A DNA stretch of 19,787 bases from an uncultured Collinsella sp. (GCA_900555745.1 USMH01000005.1:1-19787); one strand, 5' to 3'. Counted from the first letter of the stretch, positions 1 through 7,709 are shown. Notes: generated by a model from the letters alone, not told the origin. Translations and numbers: made by a program.

Positions 1-89
1 ACTACCGCATCAGCGCACTCAACCTCTCCAACAGCGCCGCCATCGTCCTCTACGAGGCGCTACGACAAACGGGCTTTGCAGGGATGTGA
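1..89 (+). CDS. trmL: TrmL-like tRNA (cytidine/uridine-2'-O)-methyltransferase, 3' end only
   Basis: This is the last 28 codons of a gene that enters from the left edge; the reading frame begins at base 3 and stops with TGA at 87-89. The visible protein end contains RISALNLSNSAAIVLYEALRQ. It matches the C-terminal knot of SPOUT-class TrmL (YibK) enzymes, which have R-S-LNLSN-A-IVLYEALRQ there. That family 2'-O-methylates the wobble nucleotide of certain tRNA-Leu using S-adenosylmethionine bound in this knot. Only the cofactor-binding end is visible, so related SPOUT methyltransferases such as TrmH-like proteins cannot be fully excluded. The stop codon lies inside the terminator hairpin. Confidence 0.8.
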   Translation, partial: YRISALNLSNSAAIVLYEALRQTGFAGM

Positions 90-113
90 CAAAGGGGCAG
101 CCCCTTTGTCACA
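85..113. terminator. Perfect bidirectional hairpin terminator between convergent genes
   Basis: The arms TGTGACAAAGGGG (85-97) and CCCCTTTGTCACA (101-113) are perfect 13-bp complements around a 3-nt centre. The structure contains the trmL stop codon and ends 5 bp before the stop of the minus-strand UvrA-like gene. Each arm carries a short A or T run, so it could stop transcription from both sides. Confidence 0.8.
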
Positions 114-117
114 TTGC

Positions 118-2631
118 CTATAGGTAGCGGCCGGTGATGCTTGCGGAGCAGGCCGCGATGTCGCCCGGCGTGCCGGCGCAGACGATTTGCCCGCCGGCGT
201 CGCCACCGCCTGGGCCCATGTCAATCACGTAATCGGCGTTACGGATAAGGTCGAGGTCGTGCTCGATCACGACGACTGTGGCGCCCTTGGCAACGAGGCC
301 GTCAAACACGCTCAGCAGCACCTGAATATCGAGCGGATGCAGGCCAATCGTGGGCTCGTCGAACACGAATACGGCATCGTCCTGCACGCGCCCCATCTCG
401 CTCGCAAGCTTAAGACGCTGCGCCTCGCCGCCCGAAAGCGCCGGCGTGGGCTCACCGAGCGTGAGATAACCCAAGCCCAGGTCGTGTAAGGTCTGCAAGC
501 GCGCCTGAACCTTCTTGAGTCCCAGTGTGGCGTCGATGGCCTCGTCCACACTCATGTCCATGAGCTGCGGCAACGTCAGCAAGCTCCCGTCCTTGCCCTC
601 GCGATGGATACGCGAAGCCACGTCTGCATAACGCGAACCGCGACATGCCGGGCAGACAATCTCGACGTCGGGCAAAAACTGCACGTCGAGCGATATCGAT
701 CCCGTGCCGTCGCACGTAGGACAGCGCAAGGCGCCAGTGTTATAGCTAAAGGCACCCGCCTTGTAGCCAGCCGCCTTGGCCTCGGGCGTACGGGCAAAGG
801 CGCGGCGCAGCTCATCATGGATGTCGGCATAGGTTGCGACCGTCGAGCGCACGTTGGCGCCGATGGGCGTGGCGTCAATCAGGTTGGCACGGGCAATGCC
901 TTCGGCATCGACCCAACGCACGTGTCTTGGCAGGCGCTCGCCAGCTGCCCGGGCCTTAAGCGCCGGAATGAGCGTCTCGAGCACCAACGTCGTCTTGCCC
1001 GAGCCCGAAACGCCCGTCACCGCTACAAGGCGGCCGCGCGGGATATCGACTTCGAGCGGTTTTACGGTATGGATGGCATCGGTTGCCATGCGGATATGTC
1101 CCTGGTCGAACATTTCCTCGTCAGTCACCTGTGGACGCAAGCGCTTGGACTCTGAGCACAAAAACGGCGCGATGCGGCTGCCCTGCGATTGCTCGACCTC
1201 GTCCACCGTACCTGCAGCGATCACGTTACCGCCGCCTGCTCCGGCAACGGGGCCCATCTCGACCAGATAGTCGGCTTCCGCCAGTACGCGCGTATCGTGG
1301 TCGACAACAACCACGGTGTTGCCGTCATCCACCAGATCGCGCATCACGCCTACCAAGCCGTCGACATTGGCAGGATGCAAGCCGATCGAGGGCTCATCCA
1401 GTACATAAAGCACGCCCGTCGATCGGTTTCGCACCACGCGGGCAAGCTGAACGCGCTGACGCTCGCCCGTGGAGAGCGTGGCGCCGGCGCGATCGAGCGA
1501 AAGGTAATCGAGACCTAGATCGACCAGACGACGGGCCGCACCCAAAAATGAATCGCAGATATCCGTCGCCATGGGCCGCATCTCGGCCGGCAGGGATGAG
1601 GGCACCCCGCGCACCCACTCAACCGCATCACCCAGCGTCATGGCCGCGGCCTGCGCCAGATTGATACCGCGCACCTGGGGCTGGCGCGCAGCCTCGGAGA
1701 GACGCGTGCCACCACAGTCACGGCATGGCCCCTCGCGCAAAAAGCGTGCAACGCGTTTGAGGCCCTTGTCGTCCTTAACCTTGGCGAGCGCATTCTCAAC
1801 GGTATAGACGGCGTTGTAATAAGTGAAATCGAGCGGCGTGGCGCCCTCGCCGTTTTTGGGAACGTAGAGAATGTGCTTCTTAACCGCCGGGCCGTGAAAC
1901 ACGATGTCGCGCTCTTGAGGCGTGAGCTGGTTAAACGGCACGTCGGTGCGCACGCCCATCTCGCCTGCCACCTGCTTCATCAGATCCCACATGAGCGTAC
2001 CCCAGGGAAGCACTGCGCCCTCGTTGATGGTCTTTGACTCGTCGGGCACCAGGCTCGCCTCGTCCACCTCACGCATGACACCGGTGCCGCCGCAGGTAGG
2101 GCACGCACCACCGCTATTGAAAGCCAAGTCCTCGGCACTCGGCGCGTAGAACTCGCGGCCGCATGTCGGACACGTGAGCGACAGGCCCGCAGCCACGTTA
2201 AGGCTCGGCTCCACACGCGCCCCGCAATGCGGGCACACGTGCTGGGCGCAGCGGCTAAAGAGCAGACGCAGGCTATTGTTGAGCTCGGTCATGGTGCCAA
2301 AGGTGGAACGCACGCCCGGCACGCTGGGGCGCTGATGCAATGCAAGCGCCGCCGGCACGTGCAGCACCTCGTCCACTTGGGCGTGTTCGGCCTGCGTCAG
2401 GCGACGGCGAGTATAGGTGCTGAGTGCTTCCAAGTAGCGACGCGAGCCCTCGGCATAAAGAACCCCCAGCGCCAGCGAACTCTTACCCGAACCCGATACG
2501 CCGGCAATGCCCACAAGCCTTCCCAGCGGAATATCGATATCGATGTCCTTGAGGTTGTGTACACGCGCGCCACGCACCTCGATCGCCTGCGGGCTCATCT
2601 TCTGTTCCGTCACCTTTATCACCCTACTCAT
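118..2631 (-). CDS. UvrA2-like excinuclease ATPase (UvrA paralogue without UvrB-binding domain)
   Basis: This is a tandem-ABC ATPase of the UvrA family, 837 aa against about 940-960 for canonical UvrA. Visible parts are: Walker A GVSGSGKS (about residues 44-51); zinc-module cysteines CPHCG, CPTCG and CPTCGGTG; a first signature LSTGERQR with LDEPSIGLHP; a second Walker A GVSGSGKT; a zinc module CPTCDGTG...CPAC; and a second signature LSGGEAQR with FDEPTIGLHP. The sequence passes from the first CPHCG almost directly to the next zinc cysteines, so the UvrB-interaction domain appears to be missing. That is typical of class-II UvrA (UvrA2/DrrC-like), linked in the literature to DNA-damage tolerance or DNA-binding drug resistance. 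The first signature has T for the usual G. The ATG at 2629-2631 overlaps the upstream gene and lacks a clear SD; a GTG at 2611-2613 behind TAGGG or the ATG at codon 12 are possible starts. Confidence 0.85.
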   Translation of the reverse strand: MSRVIKVTEQKMSPQAIEVRGARVHNLKDIDIDIPLGRLVGIAGVSGSGKSSLALGVLYAEGSRRYLEALSTYTRRRLTQAEHAQVDEVLHVPAALALHQRPSVPGVRSTFGTMTELNNSLRLLFSRCAQHVCPHCGARVEPSLNVAAGLSLTCPTCGREFYAPSAEDLAFNSGGACPTCGGTGVMREVDEASLVPDESKTINEGAVLPWGTLMWDLMKQVAGEMGVRTDVPFNQLTPQERDIVFHGPAVKKHILYVPKNGEGATPLDFTYYNAVYTVENALAKVKDDKGLKRVARFLREGPCRDCGGTRLSEAARQPQVRGINLAQAAAMTLGDAVEWVRGVPSSLPAEMRPMATDICDSFLGAARRLVDLGLDYLSLDRAGATLSTGERQRVQLARVVRNRSTGVLYVLDEPSIGLHPANVDGLVGVMRDLVDDGNTVVVVDHDTRVLAEADYLVEMGPVAGAGGGNVIAAGTVDEVEQSQGSRIAPFLCSESKRLRPQVTDEEMFDQGHIRMATDAIHTVKPLEVDIPRGRLVAVTGVSGSGKTTLVLETLIPALKARAAGERLPRHVRWVDAEGIARANLIDATPIGANVRSTVATYADIHDELRRAFARTPEAKAAGYKAGAFSYNTGALRCPTCDGTGSISLDVQFLPDVEIVCPACRGSRYADVASRIHREGKDGSLLTLPQLMDMSVDEAIDATLGLKKVQARLQTLHDLGLGYLTLGEPTPALSGGEAQRLKLASEMGRVQDDAVFVFDEPTIGLHPLDIQVLLSVFDGLVAKGATVVVIEHDLDLIRNADYVIDMGPGGGDAGGQIVCAGTPGDIAACSASITGRYL

Positions 2632-3742
2632 GCCATAAAATGCAGTCGCAGATATACTCGCCCAGCATGGGCACGGTAAACCGGACGAGGCCGTATCCGG
2701 CAGCCTCGATGACGCGCTCGCGAATCAGGCTTGCGCGATATTTGCTCGCCCAACTCTGAGTATGGTCGCAGCGCTCAATGATATCCGCCATACGCGTCGG
2801 TTTACCCTCGTCAACCGCCATGGCCTCGACAAAGAGGCGTTGCGGACTGCGCAATCCATAATACAGGGGCGCGTCGACCGCTTCGTAGAACTCGAAGACG
2901 GCATCCGCATGGCCATCCTCGACATCGCACCTTTCAATGACCTGCGAGCCACGCCGGACGGCAGAGCGCCACATGTAATAGCCCACCAGCTGAACCATAT
3001 AGGAATGCCCCATGCTTTTGCGCGCCGCAAGGTCCGCCGTCTCCACGTCAACGTAAAGACCAGCGTCTTTGACCGTCTGGATATACGAATCGCGCACCTT
3101 GGGCAAAGATATCGCCCCCAGCGTACGCTGCTGGGCACGCCGCAAAAACGTCACGCTCGGCTCTTCGAGCAGATCGTCAACCATACTGGGTAAGCCGGCA
3201 AAAACAAGCGCAAGGCCGCGCTGATCGCTATCGGACAAGCCCGTGGCATCCTGGTCTCCGAGCACCTGCTGATAGAGAACGGCCAGCGCCGCCAGTTCCT
3301 CGATAGACACAGATTGGGCCTCGTCAATCGCAAACAGTAAGCCCTTTCCCGGCCCGAGTTTCTTGAGGCGTTCGTTGACTAGCCCGCGCAATGTCTCGCC
3401 TTTTGCCCGCGCTGCCTCGACCGACATCCGGCCAAACGACGGCCCGAACTCCATTGACGTCACAACGGGTTTATTCGAGCGAAGCGCGTCGGCTAAGCGG
3501 TCGCATAAGCCAAGCGAAGCGGAATCGGAGATAACCGCCCATCCGCGCTCGCTGGCTAGACGTTGCAGCTCCCGCAGGAGAACCGTTTTGCCGCAGCCGC
3601 GGTTTCCCGTAATGAGCATGAGCCTACCTGGCGCTCCGGCGCCGTTGTCGAGTCCTTCCTCAAAATCTTCGATGACCGACTCGCGGCCGATGAGTATCGG
3701 AGGCCACTTGCCAGCCGTAGGCTTAAAGGGATTTGGATTCAT
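2624..3742 (-). CDS. Archaeal-type AAA ATPase with C-terminal winged-helix-like region
   Basis: This 372-aa P-loop ATPase has Walker A GNRGCGKT (residues 46-53), Walker B LLFAIDEAQ (about 135-143), and a sensor-like LALVFAGLPS. These resemble the AAA_16/ATPase_2 (archaeal ATPase, Orc1/Cdc6-like) group. An N-terminal LIGRESVIEDFEEGL box precedes the P-loop, as in that group. The last ~80 residues (ADIIERCDHTQSWASKYRAS...) look like a winged-helix DNA-binding segment. The ATG is preceded by GAGGAGG with 6-nt spacing, a strong site. The 3' end overlaps the UvrA2-like gene by 8 bp, so the two are probably co-translated. The substrate or partner is unknown; members are usually annotated only as ATP-binding proteins. 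Three tandem 10-bp repeats lie upstream. Confidence 0.75.
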   Translation of the reverse strand: MNPNPFKPTAGKWPPILIGRESVIEDFEEGLDNGAGAPGRLMLITGNRGCGKTVLLRELQRLASERGWAVISDSASLGLCDRLADALRSNKPVVTSMEFGPSFGRMSVEAARAKGETLRGLVNERLKKLGPGKGLLFAIDEAQSVSIEELAALAVLYQQVLGDQDATGLSDSDQRGLALVFAGLPSMVDDLLEEPSVTFLRRAQQRTLGAISLPKVRDSYIQTVKDAGLYVDVETADLAARKSMGHSYMVQLVGYYMWRSAVRRGSQVIERCDVEDGHADAVFEFYEAVDAPLYYGLRSPQRLFVEAMAVDEGKPTRMADIIERCDHTQSWASKYRASLIRERVIEAAGYGLVRFTVPMLGEYICDCILWHE

Positions 3743-3777
3743 GTCGGCCTCCTCGGATCGGTAAACCCTGGTAACAG

Positions 3778-3807
3778 TTATACCAACTTATACCGAGTTA
3801 TACCAAT
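3778..3807 (-). promoter_or_regulatory. Three tandem 10-bp repeats overlapping the AAA ATPase promoter
   Basis: Read on the minus strand, three contiguous 10-mers (ATTGGTATAA, CTCGGTATAA, GTTGGTATAA) share the core GGTATAA at exactly one helical turn. The outermost copy offers a -35-like TTGGTA, and the innermost offers a -10-like TATAAC 18 bp further on. The strong SD and ATG of the ATPase gene follow about 30 bp downstream. The pattern fits an operator for a protein binding on one DNA face, overlapping the promoter. Which protein binds is not shown. Confidence 0.55.
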
Positions 3808-3835
3808 TAAATGCGGCAAAGAGTCTGACCCTCTA

Positions 3836-5839
3836 TCACCTATGGCCGAAAAACTCCGCGTCTGCTGCTCGCCAGGGGCGGAAGGTGGCGGGATCGACCT
3901 TTACGTGCGCCGCGGCGGGTACGTCGTACCATTTGACCGTGTAACCGGCGCCGTGAGAGCAAAAGACCGAATCGGGCGTGTTGGGCAGATCGGCCTCGGG
4001 CCCATAGGCGGCCGTCTCGATTACGCGCTCGGCATCATGGCAAGCCGCATAGCCGGCGAACTCCAGGTATAGATGACCGCGACCGCTCGTGTAGGCAGCC
4101 ACCTCCAGCGCGTAATCCTGCACCTCGGATGCTGGCACGCGACCCACAAGCTTCGCCCGGTCTCCTGCCATCGTCGGCGGCTCGTACTCGGCACCCATGC
4201 GCGTGGCATCCGAGAGCGCCCGACCCACGCACTCCCCCGGCACCTCGAGCTCAAAGCAATACCACGGCTCCAGCAGCACCGCCGTGCCGGCCTCGCGCGC
4301 CCGCATGAGCCCCTGGCGAATCGCGCGGTACGTGGCCTGGCGAAAATCGCCGCCCTCGGTGTGTTTGGCATGCGCACGGCCGCCCGTGAGCGTAATGCGC
4401 ACATCGGTGATGGGCGAGCCGGTCAGCACGCCCAGGTGATCGCGCTCCATAGCGTTGGTGAGCGCCAGACGCTGCCAGTTAAGATCGAGCTCGTCGGTCG
4501 AGGTCACGGTCCCAAACTGCACGCCCGAACCCGCTGGCAACGGCTCCAGGCGCAGATGCACCTCGGCATAGTGGCGCAATGGCTCAAAGTGCCCCACGCC
4601 CTCGGCCGGCTGCGAAATGGTCTCCTTATAGAGAATGCCGCCGGGCTCAAACGCAATCGAAAGGCCAAAGCGATCGGCCAACACCCGCTGCACGACCTCG
4701 AGCTGCACGGCACCCATCAACTGCAAATGAATCTGCTCAAGATGCGTATTCCAGCTTACGCCGAGCATGGGGTCTTCGTCCGCCAGCTCAGTCAGTGCTT
4801 TGAACACCGCGTGGACATCGTGTTCGCCCGGAAGCACCGTATAGGTGAGAACTGGCGCAATGACGGGCGCATCGCACGCGGATTCCGCGCCTAGGGCGTC
4901 CCCTGGGCGAACGTGTGCAAGACCCGTCACGGCACAAATACCGCCAGCAGCAACTTCTTGGGCAAGCTCATACTTCTCGCCGTTATAGATGCGTACCTGG
5001 TCGACCTTCTGCTCCCACGCCTCGACACCGGAACGTCCGTTAATCATCTGCTTGGCATGCAGCGTGCCGCCGGTCACTTTAACCCAAGCCAAGCGCTCAC
5101 CGCGATCCCCGCGGCTCACGCGGTAGACGCGCGCGGCAAACTCCGGGAGCCATGCCTGTTCACGCATCAGTGTACACATGCCATCTAGAAGCTCGTCCAC
5201 GCCTTGGTCCTTGAGCGCCGAGCCGGCAAAGCAGGGAAAGAGCTTGCGCTCGGCAACCATGCGCGACAGCGTCGCGACGGAAAGCTCACCCGCCTCAAGA
5301 AACTCCTCGAGCGCCGCTTCGTCCAACGCGGCAGCGTCCTCCTGAACGGCGCCGCCCGCCAGCAGTTCGTTGGCATCCAGGCAGCCTTCGGAAAGACGCC
5401 GCCCGAGCTGTGCCAGCAAAACATCGCAACCGGGATTCTCCAAATCAATTTTGTTGATAAAGATGAACGTCGGAATGTCATAGCGCGCAAGCAGGCGCCA
5501 CAGAGTTTCGGTATGCCCCTGCACGCCATCGTTGGCACCCACAACCAAAATCGCGTAGTCCAGCGCGCGCAATGTGCGCTCCGCCTCGGCAGAAAAATCG
5601 ACATGCCCCGGCGCATCCACGAGCATGACATGGGCATCACCATGGTCGAGCACAGCCTGCGACGAGAAAATCGTAATGCCGCGCTCGCGCTCGATCGCGT
5701 TCGTATCCAGATGCGAATCGCCATCGTCCACGCGGCCGCGCTTGCGAATACGACCCGCGTTGAACAGCATGGCCTCGGCCAACGTGGTCTTGCCGGCATC
5801 GACATGCGCCAAGATTCCAACGACCGCTTGCTTCGACAT
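3836..5839 (-). CDS. TetM-like ribosomal-protection GTPase (EF-G-type), atypical
   Basis: This 667-aa translational GTPase is built like Tet(M)/Tet(W) (about 640 aa). It has P-loop AHVDAGKTT (residues 11-19), switch region ERERGITI, DAPGHVDF, NKID, then domain II and EF-G-like domains III-V. Tet(M)-like landmarks include LEPWYCFELEVP and DPMLGVSW. I start at the ATG at 5837-5839 because AGAGGAG precedes it; a 23-residue longer frame has no SD. Known members displace tetracycline from the 30S subunit. Here the Tet(M) loop-III segment SPVSTPADF aligns with HAKHTEGGDF, so the proline that contacts the drug site is not conserved. The gene may protect against another ligand or act in translation. 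It is followed 93 bp later by the AAA ATPase on the same strand. Confidence 0.8.
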   Translation of the reverse strand: MSKQAVVGILAHVDAGKTTLAEAMLFNAGRIRKRGRVDDGDSHLDTNAIERERGITIFSSQAVLDHGDAHVMLVDAPGHVDFSAEAERTLRALDYAILVVGANDGVQGHTETLWRLLARYDIPTFIFINKIDLENPGCDVLLAQLGRRLSEGCLDANELLAGGAVQEDAAALDEAALEEFLEAGELSVATLSRMVAERKLFPCFAGSALKDQGVDELLDGMCTLMREQAWLPEFAARVYRVSRGDRGERLAWVKVTGGTLHAKQMINGRSGVEAWEQKVDQVRIYNGEKYELAQEVAAGGICAVTGLAHVRPGDALGAESACDAPVIAPVLTYTVLPGEHDVHAVFKALTELADEDPMLGVSWNTHLEQIHLQLMGAVQLEVVQRVLADRFGLSIAFEPGGILYKETISQPAEGVGHFEPLRHYAEVHLRLEPLPAGSGVQFGTVTSTDELDLNWQRLALTNAMERDHLGVLTGSPITDVRITLTGGRAHAKHTEGGDFRQATYRAIRQGLMRAREAGTAVLLEPWYCFELEVPGECVGRALSDATRMGAEYEPPTMAGDRAKLVGRVPASEVQDYALEVAAYTSGRGHLYLEFAGYAACHDAERVIETAAYGPEADLPNTPDSVFCSHGAGYTVKWYDVPAAAHVKVDPATFRPWRAADAEFFGHR

Positions 5840-5899
5840 GGCTCTCCTCTTATTACAAGCCCATCGCACGCGGCAACGGGCGTTCACGCTCCACACTGG

Positions 5900-5905
5900 A
5901 TGATA
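5900..5905 (-). promoter_or_regulatory. Candidate -10 element for the TetM-like gene
   Basis: On the minus strand TATCAT lies about 60 bp upstream of the chosen ATG. It matches TATAAT at 5 of 6 positions. No convincing -35 hexamer is seen 16-18 bp upstream, so this is a weak call based on position and the -10 match. Confidence 0.35.
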
Positions 5906-5956
5906 CAATTTACGAGCCGGCGGGCGAAGCGGGCCCTATCCCCCGACCGAGCTCAT

Positions 5957-6017
5957 CGCCCCGCGTTGCCGCGCGGCGATTTTCGTAGGTTCGCGCCTTG
6001 CGAAAGCCGGCTTGCAA
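5957..6017. repeat. Two imperfect extragenic palindromes
   Basis: The arms CGCCCCGCG (5957-5965) and CGCGCGGCG (5970-5978) pair with one mismatch around TTGC. A second, nearly self-complementary segment at 5998-6017 is centred on AAGCCGGCTT with outer TTGC/GCAA. Both lie in the 254-bp gap 5840-6093, which holds no convincing gene. Their role is unknown; they sit beside a third, stronger palindrome. Confidence 0.5.
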
Positions 6018-6026
6018 ATCAGCGCA

Positions 6027-6066
6027 GCGAACGAAAATGGCCCCGGGTGGGACCATTTTCGTTCGC
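6027..6066 (-). terminator. Perfect 14-bp-arm palindrome, probable terminator or REP-like element
   Basis: The arms GCGAACGAAAATGG (6027-6040) and CCATTTTCGTTCGC (6053-6066) are perfect complements around a 12-nt GC-rich loop. The element lies 28 bp past the stop of the minus-strand acetyltransferase, so it could end that transcript. It lacks a clean U tract after the stem. The long, symmetric form is equally compatible with a dispersed extragenic palindrome. Confidence 0.55.
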
Positions 6067-6093
6067 GCGAATTGTTGACACGCGCCCCTGCTC

Positions 6094-6585
6094 TTACGCC
6101 TCGCGCAGCCAGTCGAACGCAACACGCGGCGTACCGTCCGACACATACACGATACCAGCGCGCTCAAAGCCGGCCTTTATGATGGCACCCTGCATGGGCA
6201 GGTTGTCCTGATGCGTGTCGATACGCAGGTGATCGGCACGCTCTTTGGCAAAGGCAAACATCGCAGCCGCGACGCCATGCGTGGTGCCGTCGGATGCCAC
6301 ACGGTGCAGCACAGCATACGGAGTGTCGCTACGCCATCGACCGTCCTCAATTACGTCATAGCACTCGTCCGGGCCCGGTAAAAAGGCAAACGTCGCCACC
6401 ACGCGGCCGTCGGCTTCGCACACATAGCTGCCACCGGCGGCAATATCGGCAGCCAGCCGCTCGGCCGAAGGCGTGCCCTCGGGCCACTGCGTGGCGTTGC
6501 CATGCGCGCGCATAAAGGCACGGGCCACGTCATAGATAGCCATGACGGCGGGAATGTCGGTATCGAGGGTTTTTCTGATCATCAC
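6094..6585 (-). CDS. GNAT-family N-acetyltransferase
   Basis: This 163-aa protein has the usual GNAT length and order: an N-terminal IRKTLDTDIPAVMAIYDVARAFM helix region, central strands VVATFAFL, an acetyl-CoA-binding stretch HRVASDGTTHGVAAAMFAFAKE, and the C-terminal IDTHQDNLPMQGAIIKAGFERAG. That last block matches the D-x-H-x-x-N-x-x-M-x-x-x-x-x-K-x-GF pattern of many bacterial members. It transfers an acetyl group from acetyl-CoA to an amine that cannot be named from sequence. Two consecutive ATG codons compete as start; GAGG lies 11-14 bp upstream. It is divergent from the small Cys-rich protein, with an inverted repeat between them. Confidence 0.85.
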   Translation of the reverse strand: MMIRKTLDTDIPAVMAIYDVARAFMRAHGNATQWPEGTPSAERLAADIAAGGSYVCEADGRVVATFAFLPGPDECYDVIEDGRWRSDTPYAVLHRVASDGTTHGVAAAMFAFAKERADHLRIDTHQDNLPMQGAIIKAGFERAGIVYVSDGTPRVAFDWLREA

Positions 6586-6603
6586 GCGGCGACCTCACGT
6601 TTA

Positions 6604-6635
6604 TTGGTATCACTTTGATTGAGCAATGATACCAA
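6604..6635. promoter_or_regulatory. Inverted repeat in divergent promoter region
   Basis: TTGGTATCA (6604-6612) and TGATACCAA (6627-6635) are perfect 9-bp inverted arms around 14 bp. They lie in the 74-bp gap between the divergent acetyltransferase and Cys-rich protein genes. The centre-to-centre distance of the arms is 23 bp, about two turns, so a dimeric repressor could bind here. The TTGGTAT core is shared with the repeats before the AAA ATPase. Confidence 0.5.
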
Positions 6636-6659
6636 CGTTTGGAGAGAGGCGCGAAGCAG

Positions 6660-6956
6660 ATGGGGAGCAAAAAGCGAGCCGCCTGGTCAAAGGCCAAAAG
6701 CGAGTTTTTGGGCGCTGCCACCGGCGGCGATATGAGCGACCTGTTTGCGCGCGAGGATGAGCGCCGCGACGCCCTGGATGCCGAGCGCGATGAAGCCTGG
6801 CGCTACAAGTCGTGCGAGCGCAAAAACCGTTACGACACGCGCGCCGAGGCCGAGGCCGTTATGGCCGACTGCGAAAACCGCGGGCGGCGCGGTTTGGCCT
6901 GCTACAAATGCGAATACTGCGGCGGCTGGCACCTGACGTCGCACCCTTGGAAATAG
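6660..6956 (+). CDS. Small Cys-rich (zinc-ribbon-like) protein
   Basis: This is a 98-aa, highly charged protein with no membrane segment. The C-terminal third reads SCERKNRYDTRAEAEAVMAD and ends in CYKCEYCGGWHLTS. The pattern C-x-x-C-x-x-C-x4-H, with an earlier C, could bind one zinc ion. Short proteins with this C-terminal Y-x-C-x-x-C-x-x-WHLT block are common in actinobacteria and some phages, without a known function. I chose ATG 6660 because GGAGAGAGG precedes it by about 10 bp; an in-frame TTG at 6639 is an alternative. It is convergent with the RsmJ-like gene, and no clear terminator is visible in the 48-bp gap. Confidence 0.7.
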   Translation: MGSKKRAAWSKAKSEFLGAATGGDMSDLFAREDERRDALDAERDEAWRYKSCERKNRYDTRAEAEAVMADCENRGRRGLACYKCEYCGGWHLTSHPWK

Positions 6957-7004
6957 ACCCCGCATCGGCACGGCACTGACGGAGCGCCAACCATCGCACG
7001 CAAG

Positions 7005-7709
7005 CTACGGGCGCGGCGGCACCAACACATCGTAACGAACGGCCTTGCCCGCAAGTTGATAGCTCGGCTTAACGCCGGCAAGCAGTGGCCCCTTCACCGG
7101 CCGCTTGATAACCACCTTGCGCGGGTGCACCGCAAGCGCAGCTTCGACCAGCGACTCCTCATCGGCGCACGGCTGTTCCAGATGGTGCAAGAGTTGGAAC
7201 TTCTTTTTGACCGCCGCGCTCTTGGTGCGCCCGGGAAACATGGGGTCCAGATACACCACGTCGGGAGCGGCAAGCTCGCCCTGACCGATCAGCTCAGCTA
7301 CATGGCGAAGGCCGGCAATGCTGTCCTCGCCCGCATGTAAGCGCATGCGTAACACGGCAGCCGCAAGCGCCGGATCATCTGCCGCGCGATCCAGGGCATC
7401 CTTGAGGAGCGCCGCGATCACGCAATCCTGCTCATACAGATCGACGGCAAAGCCCGCGGCCGCCAGCAGCAGCGAATCCTCGCCAAAGCCTGCCGTGGCG
7501 TCAATCGCCCATGGGCTCTCGATGCCTTTTGCGCGCGCAGCCTTTACCAGCAGCTCTTGCTGCAGACGGCCTTGCTTGAGTCGTGGCAGCATGCGGGCAA
7601 AATCGGCTCGCAGCTCCATCGAGCCGTCGGTGAGCGTGAGGCCCTCGGGCTTCCCGGTCAGCTCAAGCCCCGCGGCCCGAGCAACAGAAAAGGGATCGAC
7701 GACGCCCAT
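7005..7709 (-). CDS. rsmJ: RsmJ-like 16S rRNA (guanine-N2)-methyltransferase
   Basis: This 234-aa class I SAM-dependent methyltransferase has motif I AIDATAGFGEDSLLLAAAG, an acidic-ended strand VDLYEQD, and the family hallmark VVYLDPMFPGRTKSAAVKKK followed by VVIKRPVKGP. These blocks correspond closely to RsmJ (YhiQ), which methylates G1516 (E. coli numbering) of 16S rRNA. The start is the ATG at 7707-7709, since GGAG lies 5 bp upstream; an in-frame GTG two codons earlier sits too close to the SD. It follows the small membrane protein gene on the same strand by 63 bp, so the two may share a transcript. An exact target assignment rests on family similarity. Confidence 0.8.
   Translation of the reverse strand: MGVVDPFSVARAAGLELTGKPEGLTLTDGSMELRADFARMLPRLKQGRLQQELLVKAARAKGIESPWAIDATAGFGEDSLLLAAAGFAVDLYEQDCVIAALLKDALDRAADDPALAAAVLRMRLHAGEDSIAGLRHVAELIGQGELAAPDVVYLDPMFPGRTKSAAVKKKFQLLHHLEQPCADEESLVEAALAVHPRKVVIKRPVKGPLLAGVKPSYQLAGKAVRYDVLVPPRP

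Noticed and set aside
5840-5908. Upstream extension of the TetM-like protein by 23 residues
   Set aside because: The extra residues are not TetM-like, overlap the likely -10, and have no SD; the ATG at 5839 has AGAGGAG.
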